Made by a program: the position numbers and the translations under genes | Notes under the pieces: generated by a model | The model's database searches: none | Told to the model about the DNA's origin: nothing | Seen by the model: the letters and a program-made list of their open reading frames with translations, nothing else | Assembly: GCF_900106535.1 (NCBI RefSeq) | Contig: NZ_FNOH01000008.1 | Coordinates: 186,001 to 250,000, forward strand | Length of the DNA stretch: 64,000 nt | Direction of reading: 5' to 3' | Origin: Myxococcus xanthus | GTDB taxonomy: Bacteria; Myxococcota; Myxococcia; Myxococcales; Myxococcaceae | In this document: positions 49,201 to 55,316 of the stretch, one piece after another | Layout: the number at the start of each line of letters is the position of its first letter | How positions within the stretch are numbered: position 1 is the stretch's first letter

Positions 49201-50173
49201 CGAGGCGTTCAGCGCAGGCAAGCAGAACCCGCTGCCGCCCCTGCCAATCCAATATGCCGACTTCGCGTACTGGCAACGGCACTGGCTCCAGGGCGAGCTC
49301 CTCGACCGCCAGCTCCAGTACTGGCGCCAGCGGCTGGCAGGAGCCCCCGCGCGGCTCGCGTTACCCTCCGCGCTCCCACGGCCCGAAGTTCCGAGCCACC
49401 GCGGCAAGCTCGTTGTTGGACGGCTCAGCCCCCAGGACACCGAAGCGCTCCAGAAGCTCGGAAGACAGGAGGGGACGACGCTCTTCATGACCGCGCTGGC
49501 GGCCTTCTACACGCTGCTTCACCGGCTGACGGGCAGCGAGGACGTCGTGGTGGGGGTTCCCCTGGCCAACCGGGCCCACCCGCTCACCGAGGATTTGATC
49601 GGGTTCTTCGTCAACACCCTCGCGCTCCGGTGCCAGGTTCAAGGCGCCCTCTCCTTCCAGGAACTCCTTCAGCGCGTCAGGACGCTGACGCTCGAGGCCT
49701 ACGAGCACCAGGACGTGCCCTTCGAGCGCGTCGTGGACGAGCTCGGGATTGAGCGTTCACTGAGCTACAACCCGCTCTTCCAGATTCTCTTCGTGTTGCA
49801 GAACACGCCGCTGCCACCGCTCCGGCTCGGGAACCTGAGCTTGAGCCAGGTGACTCCCAACTTCGACGCGGTGAAGTTCGACCTCGTCGTCATCCTCACG
49901 GAGCACGACGGCGGGCTCGAGGCATCGTGGAGCTACGACGCCGACATCTTCGACGAGGCGACCATTGCGCGGATGCACCGGCAATACGAGCTGCTCTTAC
50001 GGCAGCTTGCCAGCGGGGCGGACAGGAGCCTGGCCCGTCTGGAGCTCCAGACGGAGACCGAGCGTAAGCAAGAGGGCGTCCTCAAAGACACACGCCGCGC
50101 CTCGGACTTCGATCGGCTGCGCCGTATCAAACCCAAACCCGTCACCCCGCAGCGCACCGGAGAAGAGGGATAG
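40295..50173 (+). CDS. Lipopeptide-initiating NRPS, FAAL-ACP-C-A-PCP-C-A(Val)-PCP-C
   Basis: This protein of about 3292 aa starts with a fatty acyl-AMP ligase (YTSGSTSLPKG near residue 176, then the FAAL-type PPYHDMGLIGGILQPL) and an acyl carrier (Ser in LDSLSS near 629). C1 has HHLIADF near 817, the form common in lipid-starting C domains. A1 (near 1302) reads DSELIAVVSK, which I cannot assign. PCP1 Ser is near 1695. C2 has HHVVCDA near 1889, with Ala for the motif Gly. A2 (near 2364) reads DALWLGGTFK, a Val-like code. PCP2 Ser is near 2756. A terminal C3 (HHIVSDG near 2949) has no A domain behind it. The FAAL marks this as the first protein of the line, adding fatty acid, X and Val. The ATG at 40295 starts the FAAL homology and lacks a Shine-Dalgarno. 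Confidence 0.93.
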   Translation: MSHHSDHPAHALTLVELLRERAQQAPDFGLYTFLVDGETQEDRQTYAALDRRARAIAARLAELPPGTRILLLYVPGVEYIAAFFGCLYAGMVAVPVYPPRHDRSLLRLQAIATDAQATAGLIRSEHLELLRQFYPIAPELAQLRWIVTDEVDDRASDAWTPPPLSGDSLAFLQYTSGSTSLPKGVTLTHRNLLHNLEAIRRCFRQDQTSRAIIWLPPYHDMGLIGGILQPLYTGYPAVLMSPMDFLQQPLRWLQAISRYRGTTSGGPDFAYTLCARKIRPEQREGLDLSSWRVAFNGAEPIRPETLDRFTHAFGPVGFRREMFYPCYGLAEATLIVSGSEVGQAPHVASFDGQALQRGQAIPVEAGHAAAHPLVGSGRNVIDGRLAVVDPETFELRRDGEIGEIWVSGSSVAGGYWGQPEATTRTFQARLRGTGEGPFLRTGDLGFLRDGELFVTGRAKDLIIIRGLNHFPQDIEFTVEKCHPAVRPGSGAAFSVEADGTEQLVVVYEANAQRAESGLDEVISAIRRTVAEQHELMASSVVLIEPGSVPKTSSGKIQRHACRAAFLAGELQVLAHATLDTARTGPLTAAENAPPGIEDSPLWREVAEEVSQVLSLPVAATAGLEELVLDSLSSVELQHRLQLRWGVIVPLPRLLGSRNLAEIAAGVEAARAAGARWQPERPASAEVGDFPLSHGQRALWFMHQLAPDSAAYHIAAALRVLEPLDEGLLRRAVHRLVERHPSLRTTFHAHEGTPFQRVHPEGEAGFRYEDASAWSDDTLRARLREEAALPFELQQGPLLRLRLYRRSETEQVLLVVAHHLIADFWSLGQLARELSALYPAERDGVAAVLPAPAASYADGVRWEQERIEGEHGQRLWEYWRRRLSGSPPVLEHLADHPRPPVQTYRGGRRERVLDAALTARLKELFRREMATPFAPLLAAYAALLYRHNGQRELWVGAPTVGREGAELAETIGYFVNPLVLRLELDGGLSFRALMAQASRTVHEALEHAAMPFSLLVERLAPLRQASRSPLFQTIFSFQQSPPRSEKGLAALAQGTGGARLSLAGVAMESLELELGTAQLDLALSIAELDGRFHVALEYNVDLFEPGTAERLLRRYESLLRSAVDQPDAPLAVLQLDPAEDRARLLAWGRALETPPPACIHTWFEASARHSPETAAILSGEGSLTYGQLDARANALAWRLRELGVGPDTRVVLYLERSIEQLIAVLGILKAGGAYVPLDPEFSNARRADVLVDSEARIAVTRASHAAFFASLGVTVVTVEAQETRHEPPPSAVTPENLAYVIYTSGSTGRPKGVMVSHRALASLVQAERVRFGVVPEDRILQFNSLSFDSSVEEIFLALCTGATLVLRDAAMLDTVEGFLAGCERWAVTLLDLPTAFFHTVVAAMAERGLTLPASLRFVIVAGERVRADRVTQWHRHAPPSIHLINVYGPTEATVSATCHDLSAATTTGLDDVPIGQPLRTMGAYVLDGRLEPVPAGGVGELWLTGEGLARGYFRDPALTAERFMADPHATTPGSRIYRTGDLARMRADGVLEYLGRADDQVKVRGFRVELGEIETALRACEGVRDAIVLLHGENAGKEARLIAYAVAAPEVAPSALRAQLAARLPPYMVPAAIVRLAAFPYGSSGKVDRRALPPPPSSTEGEAPRTKTEAMLAGIWADVLQLDRVGIDQGFFELGGHSLLAMQVLARLRSTFGVELPLRALFEEGTIAALAARIEQAGNTPAPRATPPLVRASRSAPPPLSFAQQRLWLLAQMEPGSAAYNMPGTLHLVGRLDAAALEFSLSELTRRHEILRTRLLERDGEPVQLIEPAVKLPFEVDDLRALPPGQREARAAELVRAEAALPFDLSRAPLMRARLLQLGEEEHRLVVVLHHVVCDAWSLDLLFRDLAEFYGARSAGREAALPALEVQYADFAVWQRGWLNDEVQAGQLAHWRRVLEGAPAELELPLSRRARSSVPGPAGVVRRPLPAPLMASLHALCHAEGATPFMAMLAAFEALLYRHTGQRDLVVGTPVAHRTHRALEGVAGFFVNTLVLRNHLPEHVTFQQLVARVREVALTALAHQDLPFEKLVEAVRPVRTSSRPPFLQLMFLLRDTPGGGPTLPGLKTSFEEVLPEQAKFDLLLEIEQRGDGWVASWQFDTTWLTTEAVSRMAEHFERLLRGALEHPGAPIARLPLLTEPEVAVMTRANSTGRGYPRDATIHQRFEEQATRTPHAVAVELDDQRLTYGELARRSNQLAHHLRRRGVGPDTRVGLYVRRSFERVIGMLGILKAGGAYLPLEPGHPRERLTRMLTDADARLVLTEEALEPTLEGILADRLCLDAGWSSIAGESAGGVPDAAGAENLAYVMYTSGSTGQPKGVCIPHRAVVRLVTAPNYVTLSAEDAFLHLAPFSFDAATLELWGPLLNGGRLVLFPGDGTSLERLEDTLARHRVTTLWLTAGLFHNVVEHHLEALSGVRQLLAGGDVLSPTHVRRVLERPPGLRLINGYGPTENTTFTCCHPMEALDEATAPVPIGAPVTGTRVHLLDAGLEPVPLGAPGELYCAGDGLARGYMGHADLTAERFLPDPFSRKPGSRMYRTGDLACWRADGSIEFLGRVDNQVKVRGFRIEPGEVEATLLRHPAVRDAAVVAAGERADTKRLVAHVVLRDASAITSGDLRDYLEPQLPEHMIPSAVVFHHALPLSPNGKVDRRVLAQAPLDSPEAGGPLSAPRTAAELTLVSLWRELLGRTHVGIHENFFELGGHSLLATRLLSRVRETTGIELPLKSLFEGGTVATLAERIEAASRSRQAAARPLSPVDRGAPLPLSYSQQRLWFLAQLEPHASTYNIPGALRLTGALDVAVLERCVETLLERHEVLRTAFESQEGRPVQRIVPSLTLKMPVEDLRALPAGEREARAREIEKTEAERPFELAEPPLLRVRLLRLDEQEHALLVTLHHIVSDGWSLGVLFREMTALYEAFSAGKQNPLPPLPIQYADFAYWQRHWLQGELLDRQLQYWRQRLAGAPARLALPSALPRPEVPSHRGKLVVGRLSPQDTEALQKLGRQEGTTLFMTALAAFYTLLHRLTGSEDVVVGVPLANRAHPLTEDLIGFFVNTLALRCQVQGALSFQELLQRVRTLTLEAYEHQDVPFERVVDELGIERSLSYNPLFQILFVLQNTPLPPLRLGNLSLSQVTPNFDAVKFDLVVILTEHDGGLEASWSYDADIFDEATIARMHRQYELLLRQLASGADRSLARLELQTETERKQEGVLKDTRRASDFDRLRRIKPKPVTPQRTGEEG

Positions 50174-50177
50174 GCCC

Positions 50178-50224
50178 GGCGCCGACGCAGCGCAGCGCGA
50201 ATGGCCCCGGGTAGCGTTGGCGCC
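50178..50224. terminator. Imperfect hairpin after the FAAL-NRPS gene
   Basis: An 11-bp stem with one G-T pair (GGCGCCGACGC / GCGTTGGCGCC) and a loop of about 25 nt begins 4 bp after the NRPS stop. It may terminate or attenuate the long transcript ahead of the next gene. Confidence 0.35.
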
Positions 50225-50234
50225 CGCCGACCGT

Positions 50235-50250
50235 TATAATTCATGTGAAT
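50235..50250 (+). promoter_or_regulatory. TATAAT element overlapping an ATTCA-TG-TGAAT dyad
   Basis: A perfect TATAAT (50235-50240) overlaps the dyad ATTCATGTGAAT (50239-50250), whose 5-bp arms are perfectly symmetric. This AT-rich patch is exceptional in the surrounding sequence and lies 36 bp before the TTG at 50286. No -35 was found at 16-18 bp, which would fit an activated promoter, or the match may be chance. Confidence 0.4.
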
Positions 50251-50285
50251 CGTGAACAGCCCGCCATCTGTAAGGTGGAGGAAGA

Positions 50286-51260
50286 TTGCGTAAGCGAATC
50301 GTCGAGTATGTCCTCCCTGTCCAGGATGAGCAGAGCCTCCTCGCGCGGATAGAGCAGGAGCTGCGCTGGTACCACAACACGCACTACGCGCACCTGACAG
50401 CATTCCTCGGGGTGCCCCACGACAACGCGCAGGTACGCGCACAGCTTGAGCAGATCATTGGCGTGTTCCGGGATCGCAAGGACTCGCAGAAGCCGGACCC
50501 GAACTTCAAAATCTTGAGCCCGGTGCAACCGGATGCGTCGTTCGTCGATCTCCTCACCCGCCTGGACTGCCGGCTGCCGAAGCTCATGCTGCTGCCGCAC
50601 CTGACGGACCATGACAACTTCTCCGGCCTGGCGGACAGTCTCCGGTCCACGGCCGCCCTCCTGCGGCGCTACATCATCGACTTCCGGTTCTGTATCACCG
50701 CCGAGCGGCTGCCCCAGACACTCCCGGCGCTGCTCTCCGAGCTGCGGAAGCTCTCCGAGAGCCCGGAGGATCGCGCCCTCCTGTCTCGCTTCCCGGTGAT
50801 CGAAGTCCCCTTCACGGCCGGTGGCGACGACTCGGCGCAACTGGCGAACGCCCTCGCCGAACTCTGGTCCCGCTGGCCGCAGTTGAACGACTCGGTGAAC
50901 CTGAGCCGGGGCGGCTTCGTGAAGCACTTCTACGCGCTGAAGGAGCTGTGGCACCTCGCGCGGATCATGAACCAGGAGCAGTCCGTCGAAGCCGATATCG
51001 CGAAGCTGCGCACAGGCTATGGGGTGGAGGCCGCGGTGGAGGCCCGAATCGCCGCGTTCGACCAGGCCTTCCTCGAGCGGTATGCCTCGCTGGGCCAGTA
51101 CAATGAGTGGCGGCACAGCAGCAACAGCGTGGTGCTGGAGTTTGATCTGGATTCGATCGCCGACACCTACGAGTGCCAGTCCCCCGTCTTCGTGGACAAC
51201 AGGTGGATCCTGGAGCGCAACTCGTTGGAGCTCGCGACCGACAAGGGTCGCAAGAGCTGA
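50286..51260 (+). CDS. Protein of unknown function beside a B12-radical SAM gene
   Basis: This 324-aa soluble, mainly helical protein starts at TTG with a strong Shine-Dalgarno (AGGTGGAGGAAGA). I do not recognise a family. It has no signal peptide, TM helix or clustered Cys, and no obvious nucleotide-binding loop. The N-terminus is rich in His and aromatic residues (ELRWYHNTHYAHLTAFLG). A central region has regularly spaced Leu and acidic residues. The C-terminal stretch (SLGQYNEWRHSSNSVVLEF) looks ordered and beta-rich. It lies 23 bp before the radical SAM gene at 51284 and probably shares its transcript. It may therefore be a partner or substrate-presenting subunit of that enzyme; this is inferred from context only. 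Confidence 0.7.
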   Translation: MRKRIVEYVLPVQDEQSLLARIEQELRWYHNTHYAHLTAFLGVPHDNAQVRAQLEQIIGVFRDRKDSQKPDPNFKILSPVQPDASFVDLLTRLDCRLPKLMLLPHLTDHDNFSGLADSLRSTAALLRRYIIDFRFCITAERLPQTLPALLSELRKLSESPEDRALLSRFPVIEVPFTAGGDDSAQLANALAELWSRWPQLNDSVNLSRGGFVKHFYALKELWHLARIMNQEQSVEADIAKLRTGYGVEAAVEARIAAFDQAFLERYASLGQYNEWRHSSNSVVLEFDLDSIADTYECQSPVFVDNRWILERNSLELATDKGRKS

Positions 51261-51283
51261 ACCAATCACACGGGGGTACACCG

Positions 51284-53068
51284 ATGGCAAGCAATCCGTC
51301 CATGGCCGACGACAACGCCGCCCAGCCTGGGAAGGACAACGCCGATACGCCGGCCGCCCGCGAGCGCCGCACCGACGCGGTCCTCCTCAAGATGCCAAAC
51401 CACAACATGGACTATCCGCATCTGGCGGTGCCCACGTTGACGGCGGCACTGAGGAAGAACTTCTTCAAGGTGAAGCAGCAGGACGTCAACGTGCTGCTCC
51501 GGGATTTCCTCCTCACGGAGGAGATGCTGAAGGATCTGGCCTACCGGTTCCTCCCTGAACTGGCCAAGGCACACATCGACATCCCGGCGGACTTCGATCG
51601 CATTCGCAATGCGCTCGTCTACCTGCACTACATCGACAACCAGATTGGCTTCGCCAGGGTCGAACAGGTGAAGCAGAAGCTCCAGGCCCGCAAGTACGAA
51701 GAGGTCTTCTGCGACGAGCAGGAGAGCAGCCTCGCCTCGCTCATCTTCGTGCTGACCGGGATGCTGCACATCGTCATCGATCTGGCGCTGACCTATGACG
51801 AGGCCGGCGGAGAGATCGACAACCCGGTGACGAACTTCCTGCACCAGAAGGTACGGGAGGTGGCGGCCCTCAACCCGCGCGTGGTGGGCTTCTCCGTCAT
51901 CCAGATTCAGCGCAAGGCCACCCTCTGGTTCGCCCGGCGCCTCAAGCCGCTCATCCAGGGAAAAATCGCCGTCGGGGGACCGGACGCCTCCACCTTCAAG
52001 GAAGAGTACCTCAAGAACAACGACTGCATCGACTACGCCTTCCTCAAGGAAGCGGAGACCACCTTCCTGGAGCTCCTGCGCGGCAAGCCCGTGGAGCAGC
52101 TCGACGGCGTCGTCTTCCGGGATGCGGAAGGAAACATCCAGGTCAACGAGCCGCGCCACGACATCCAGCTTTCGATCTTCCGGCCGGACTTCGATGGCTA
52201 CGACCTCGACAAGTTCTTGCTGCCGACGTTGCCCTTGTCCACCTCGCGCGGATGCGCGTTCGCCAAGTGCACGTTCTGCAACCACTACAAGACGTACTCC
52301 GGCTACTACAGCAACGATGCCGTGAAGACGGTGGACATCATCGAGCTCCTGGCGAAGCGCTACAACACGCGCTTCTTCCACTTCGTGGATGACATGCTGG
52401 AGGTGAAGGAGGGCACGGCCATCGCCGAGGAGCTGATCCGGCGCGACCTTGACGTGAACATCCTCACCTATGCCCGCTTCGAGCCCCAGTTCACCGACGA
52501 GAAGATCCTGGAGCTCTGGCACAAGGCCGGCATCCGCGTCATCGAATGGGGCCTGGAGTCCGCCTCGCAGGAAGTCCTCAAGAAGATGATCAAGGGGGTC
52601 TCCATCCGGCAGGTGCAGAACATCCTCGACATCAGCAGCCAGAAGGGGATCGTGAACAAGCTGATGCTGTTCCACAACTATCCCGGCGAGACAGTGGATC
52701 AGCTCAAGATGACCGTGGACTTCCTGCGAAAGAACGTGCTGGAGAAGAAGGTCCGCCCCTTCTTCACGGTCCGAGGGAGGCTCGAGCTGCGCCTCTTCAC
52801 CCCGCTCGAAATCACCTCGCGCGACTACTCCAAGTCCCCCTTCCGCAAGCGCTACGAGCGGTCCAGCTCGTTCGACTCGTTGCTGGGCTACGCGGACGAG
52901 GACGACTACCCGCGGAAGGTCGAGTACATCGAGAGCTTCATCAATGAGATGTCGCAGTACCTCAATGAGAACAAGATTTTCTCGACGAACGACGAGAACA
53001 TGTCGCTCGACTTGCTGATCCTGGACCTGAAACGGCGCGGACTCGAGACGGCGGTGGCCGTGCAGTAG
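51284..53068 (+). CDS. B12-binding radical SAM protein with CX4CX2C motif
   Basis: This 594-aa protein has an N-terminal cobalamin-binding-like region (residues about 35-240, with VGGPDAST) and a radical SAM barrel. The cluster motif is SRGCAFAKCTFC near residues 322-331, that is CX4CX2C rather than the usual CX3CX2C. GLESASQE later in the barrel matches the usual G-x-E-S motif. Class B radical SAM enzymes of this shape commonly transfer methyl from methylcobalamin to unactivated carbon. The ATG at 51284 follows GGGGG at 7-nt spacing and is preceded by the unknown gene at 50286. It is the third such enzyme in the locus, and its substrate is probably a residue of the lipopeptide. Confidence 0.82.
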   Translation: MASNPSMADDNAAQPGKDNADTPAARERRTDAVLLKMPNHNMDYPHLAVPTLTAALRKNFFKVKQQDVNVLLRDFLLTEEMLKDLAYRFLPELAKAHIDIPADFDRIRNALVYLHYIDNQIGFARVEQVKQKLQARKYEEVFCDEQESSLASLIFVLTGMLHIVIDLALTYDEAGGEIDNPVTNFLHQKVREVAALNPRVVGFSVIQIQRKATLWFARRLKPLIQGKIAVGGPDASTFKEEYLKNNDCIDYAFLKEAETTFLELLRGKPVEQLDGVVFRDAEGNIQVNEPRHDIQLSIFRPDFDGYDLDKFLLPTLPLSTSRGCAFAKCTFCNHYKTYSGYYSNDAVKTVDIIELLAKRYNTRFFHFVDDMLEVKEGTAIAEELIRRDLDVNILTYARFEPQFTDEKILELWHKAGIRVIEWGLESASQEVLKKMIKGVSIRQVQNILDISSQKGIVNKLMLFHNYPGETVDQLKMTVDFLRKNVLEKKVRPFFTVRGRLELRLFTPLEITSRDYSKSPFRKRYERSSSFDSLLGYADEDDYPRKVEYIESFINEMSQYLNENKIFSTNDENMSLDLLILDLKRRGLETAVAVQ

Positions 53069-53091
53069 CCCGGAGGATGGAGGAGCACGCC

Positions 53092-53994
53092 ATGAAGCCG
53101 CAGGCCATCCCCCGGGTTCCGCTCGTCTCCCGCGAGCACTTCATCGCGTCGTGGGAGAAGGCGGGACAACCGGTCATCTTCACCGGCGCCGTCCAGGCCT
53201 GGCCCGCCTTCTCGAAGTGGACGTTCGAGTGGTTCCGCGCCATGCACGGAGACATCGAGATCACCGTCAGGTCGGCGCTCTACACGCGGGGCGCCCTGCC
53301 AGGCACCTCGGCCCCTCTGGGTGGCGCACGGCGGATGAAGCTGTCCACCTATCTGGACGAGGTGGGGGCCTCCTCGTCGCTTCCGCTCGAAAGCGACCTG
53401 GATGAACTCGCGGACACGATGCTGGGGAAGCGGCCAGAGGACATCAACCATCTGGTGGGTCCATCGCTGCTTCGGGCCGTCCCCTCCCTGCGAGAGGACG
53501 TCCGCTTCCCGGACTACGCCCCCCGGTGGTTGAACCGCCTCACCGAATCCTCTGTCTGGATCGCCCCGCGCGGCACCTTCGCTCAGCTTCACAGGGATCG
53601 CGCCCACAACCTCTATGCCCAGCTCTCCGGCCAGAAGCGCTGGCAACTCTATGCGCCCCACCAGGCCCGGCGACTCCAACCAGCACCGCTCGACTGGGCC
53701 GCGGACCTGAGCGGAGTGGACCTCGAGGTGGGAGCGGCCAGGCGGATGACCGCGAGCGGGCTCCGGCCGGATTACGACTTCATCCTCGAACCGGGCGACC
53801 TGCTCTTCCTGCCGGTGAACTGGTGGCATCGCGTCCACACCGTTTCCCCCTCCATCGCGTTCAACCTCTGGTGGTGGGACATCCCGTCAGCGGTTCGCGT
53901 CGGTCCGGTGGCGGCACGCATTGCCCTGGGGATGAAGCTGCAAGAGGCCTATTCCTCCCTGCACCGCAGGTCCCCCGCGTCTGAGCAGCGATGA
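53092..53994 (+). CDS. JmjC/cupin_8-type Fe(II)/2-oxoglutarate oxygenase
   Basis: This 300-aa protein has the cupin_8/JmjC fold seen in Asn/Asp hydroxylases such as FIH and in tRNA wybutosine hydroxylases. The iron triad is complete: His167 and Asp169 (QLHRD) and His246 (PVNWWHRV). GQKRW (Lys182-183 region) is where the family binds 2-oxoglutarate. The N-terminal WEKAGQPVIFTGAVQAWPAFSKW is typical. The ATG at 53092 has GGAGGAG 6 nt upstream; the ATG at 53077 has its Shine-Dalgarno directly abutting and is rejected. It follows the radical SAM gene closely and overlaps the MFS gene as ATGA. The line is predicted to contain Asp and Asn, so beta-hydroxylation of one of these is the most likely reaction. 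Confidence 0.82.
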   Translation: MKPQAIPRVPLVSREHFIASWEKAGQPVIFTGAVQAWPAFSKWTFEWFRAMHGDIEITVRSALYTRGALPGTSAPLGGARRMKLSTYLDEVGASSSLPLESDLDELADTMLGKRPEDINHLVGPSLLRAVPSLREDVRFPDYAPRWLNRLTESSVWIAPRGTFAQLHRDRAHNLYAQLSGQKRWQLYAPHQARRLQPAPLDWAADLSGVDLEVGAARRMTASGLRPDYDFILEPGDLLFLPVNWWHRVHTVSPSIAFNLWWWDIPSAVRVGPVAARIALGMKLQEAYSSLHRRSPASEQR

Positions 53995-55310
53995 GCGAGT
54001 CAGGGACCGGCGTGCTGCGCTTCGCCATCATCTGGGGCAGCCAGACGGTGTCGAAGCTCGGCAGCGCCCTGACCAGCTTCGCCCTGGGGCTCTGGGTGTA
54101 TGGCCTCACCAGCTCGGTCACGGATTTCGCGCTGATCTCCGTGCTGACCATCCTGCCCGGGGTGCTCGTGGCACCCATCGTGGGGGTGCTGGTGGATCGC
54201 TGGGATCTCCGGAACGCGATGCGTCTGGGAGATTGCGGCGCGGGGTTGGTCACCCTCGTCTATGCCATTCTGATCTCGTTCGATCAGCTCGCGCCCTGGC
54301 ACGTCTACGTAGGCACCGCCCTCGCGTCGGTGAGCGGTGCGCTTCAACGGACGTCGTACACCGCCCTGACGCCAGCACTCGTCCCCGCGAAGCACCTGGG
54401 CCGCGCCAACGGCCTCGTCCAGGCGAGCGATGCCGCCGTGCCCCTGATCGCCCCTCCCTTGGCGGGGTTCCTGATGAGCGCCACCAGCCTGGGCACGGTG
54501 GTCTTGATCGACTTCATCAGCTGCCTGGCCGCCATCACCACGTTGTCGCTCATTCGGAGCCTGCCCACGGGGAGCGGGGCCTCCTCGGATGCGAGCACAT
54601 CCGCGCTGCAACAAGCCCTCGAAGGGTGGAACTACCTCAAGGCACGCCGGGGTCTGCTCGGTTTGCTCGCGTTCTCCGTCACCACCAACTGCTCGCTCTC
54701 CGCCATGCAGGTGCTGCTTCCTCCGCTGGTGCTGGACATCGCCAACCCGGCCGTTCTCGGGGGACTCCTGTCCACGGGGGGTCTGGGGCTCCTGATGGGG
54801 AGCGTCGTGATGACCGCGTGGGGCGGGCCGAAGAACCGCATCCATGGGGTGCTCGGAGTCGGGGTGGGCCTGGGGACGGTCATGGTGCTCGCAGGGCTGT
54901 TCCCCACCCTGAGGATGCTCGGGTATTGCACCTTCATGGCGGGATTCTGCATCCCCATCATGGATGCAAGCAGCCAGGCCATCTGGCAGGGGCAGGTCCC
55001 CGCCGCACTCCGGGGACGCGTCTTCGCCATGCGCGGGATGATTGCCTGGTCCGTCCAGCCGCTGGCGTACCTTGCGGCGGGCGTCATCGCGGACCACCTG
55101 GACGGCGTCTCCTTCTCCATCCCCGCGCTCTTCGGGCCGCTGGAACAACTCGACGCGCGCAGCCGGGGCATCGCCCTGTGCTTCATCGCCGCCGGCCTCT
55201 TGGCGCTCATCGCGGCGGTGCGGGGCTATACCGCCCGCCACGTCCGCGAAGTCGAGGAGATGCCACCAGGCCCCCCCTTCACCGGGGCCGTGTCCCCGCC
55301 TTCGCGGTAA
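53991..55310 (+). CDS. MFS transporter, EntS-like exporter
   Basis: This 439-aa membrane protein has about 12 TM helices and the MFS motif A loop VGVLVDRWDLRN between TM2 and TM3. It resembles the EntS/NreB-type exporters often found at the end of NRPS clusters (NGLVQASDAAVPLIAPPLAGFLM). Exporters of this group carry siderophores and peptides across the inner membrane by proton exchange. Its start overlaps the oxygenase stop by 4 bp (ATGA), which ties it to the biosynthetic transcript and makes export of the lipopeptide its likely task. It is the last gene of the NRPS locus on the right; a convergent DUF4185 gene follows. Confidence 0.88.
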   Translation: MSESGTGVLRFAIIWGSQTVSKLGSALTSFALGLWVYGLTSSVTDFALISVLTILPGVLVAPIVGVLVDRWDLRNAMRLGDCGAGLVTLVYAILISFDQLAPWHVYVGTALASVSGALQRTSYTALTPALVPAKHLGRANGLVQASDAAVPLIAPPLAGFLMSATSLGTVVLIDFISCLAAITTLSLIRSLPTGSGASSDASTSALQQALEGWNYLKARRGLLGLLAFSVTTNCSLSAMQVLLPPLVLDIANPAVLGGLLSTGGLGLLMGSVVMTAWGGPKNRIHGVLGVGVGLGTVMVLAGLFPTLRMLGYCTFMAGFCIPIMDASSQAIWQGQVPAALRGRVFAMRGMIAWSVQPLAYLAAGVIADHLDGVSFSIPALFGPLEQLDARSRGIALCFIAAGLLALIAAVRGYTARHVREVEEMPPGPPFTGAVSPPSR

Positions 55311-55316
55311 GGGGCC

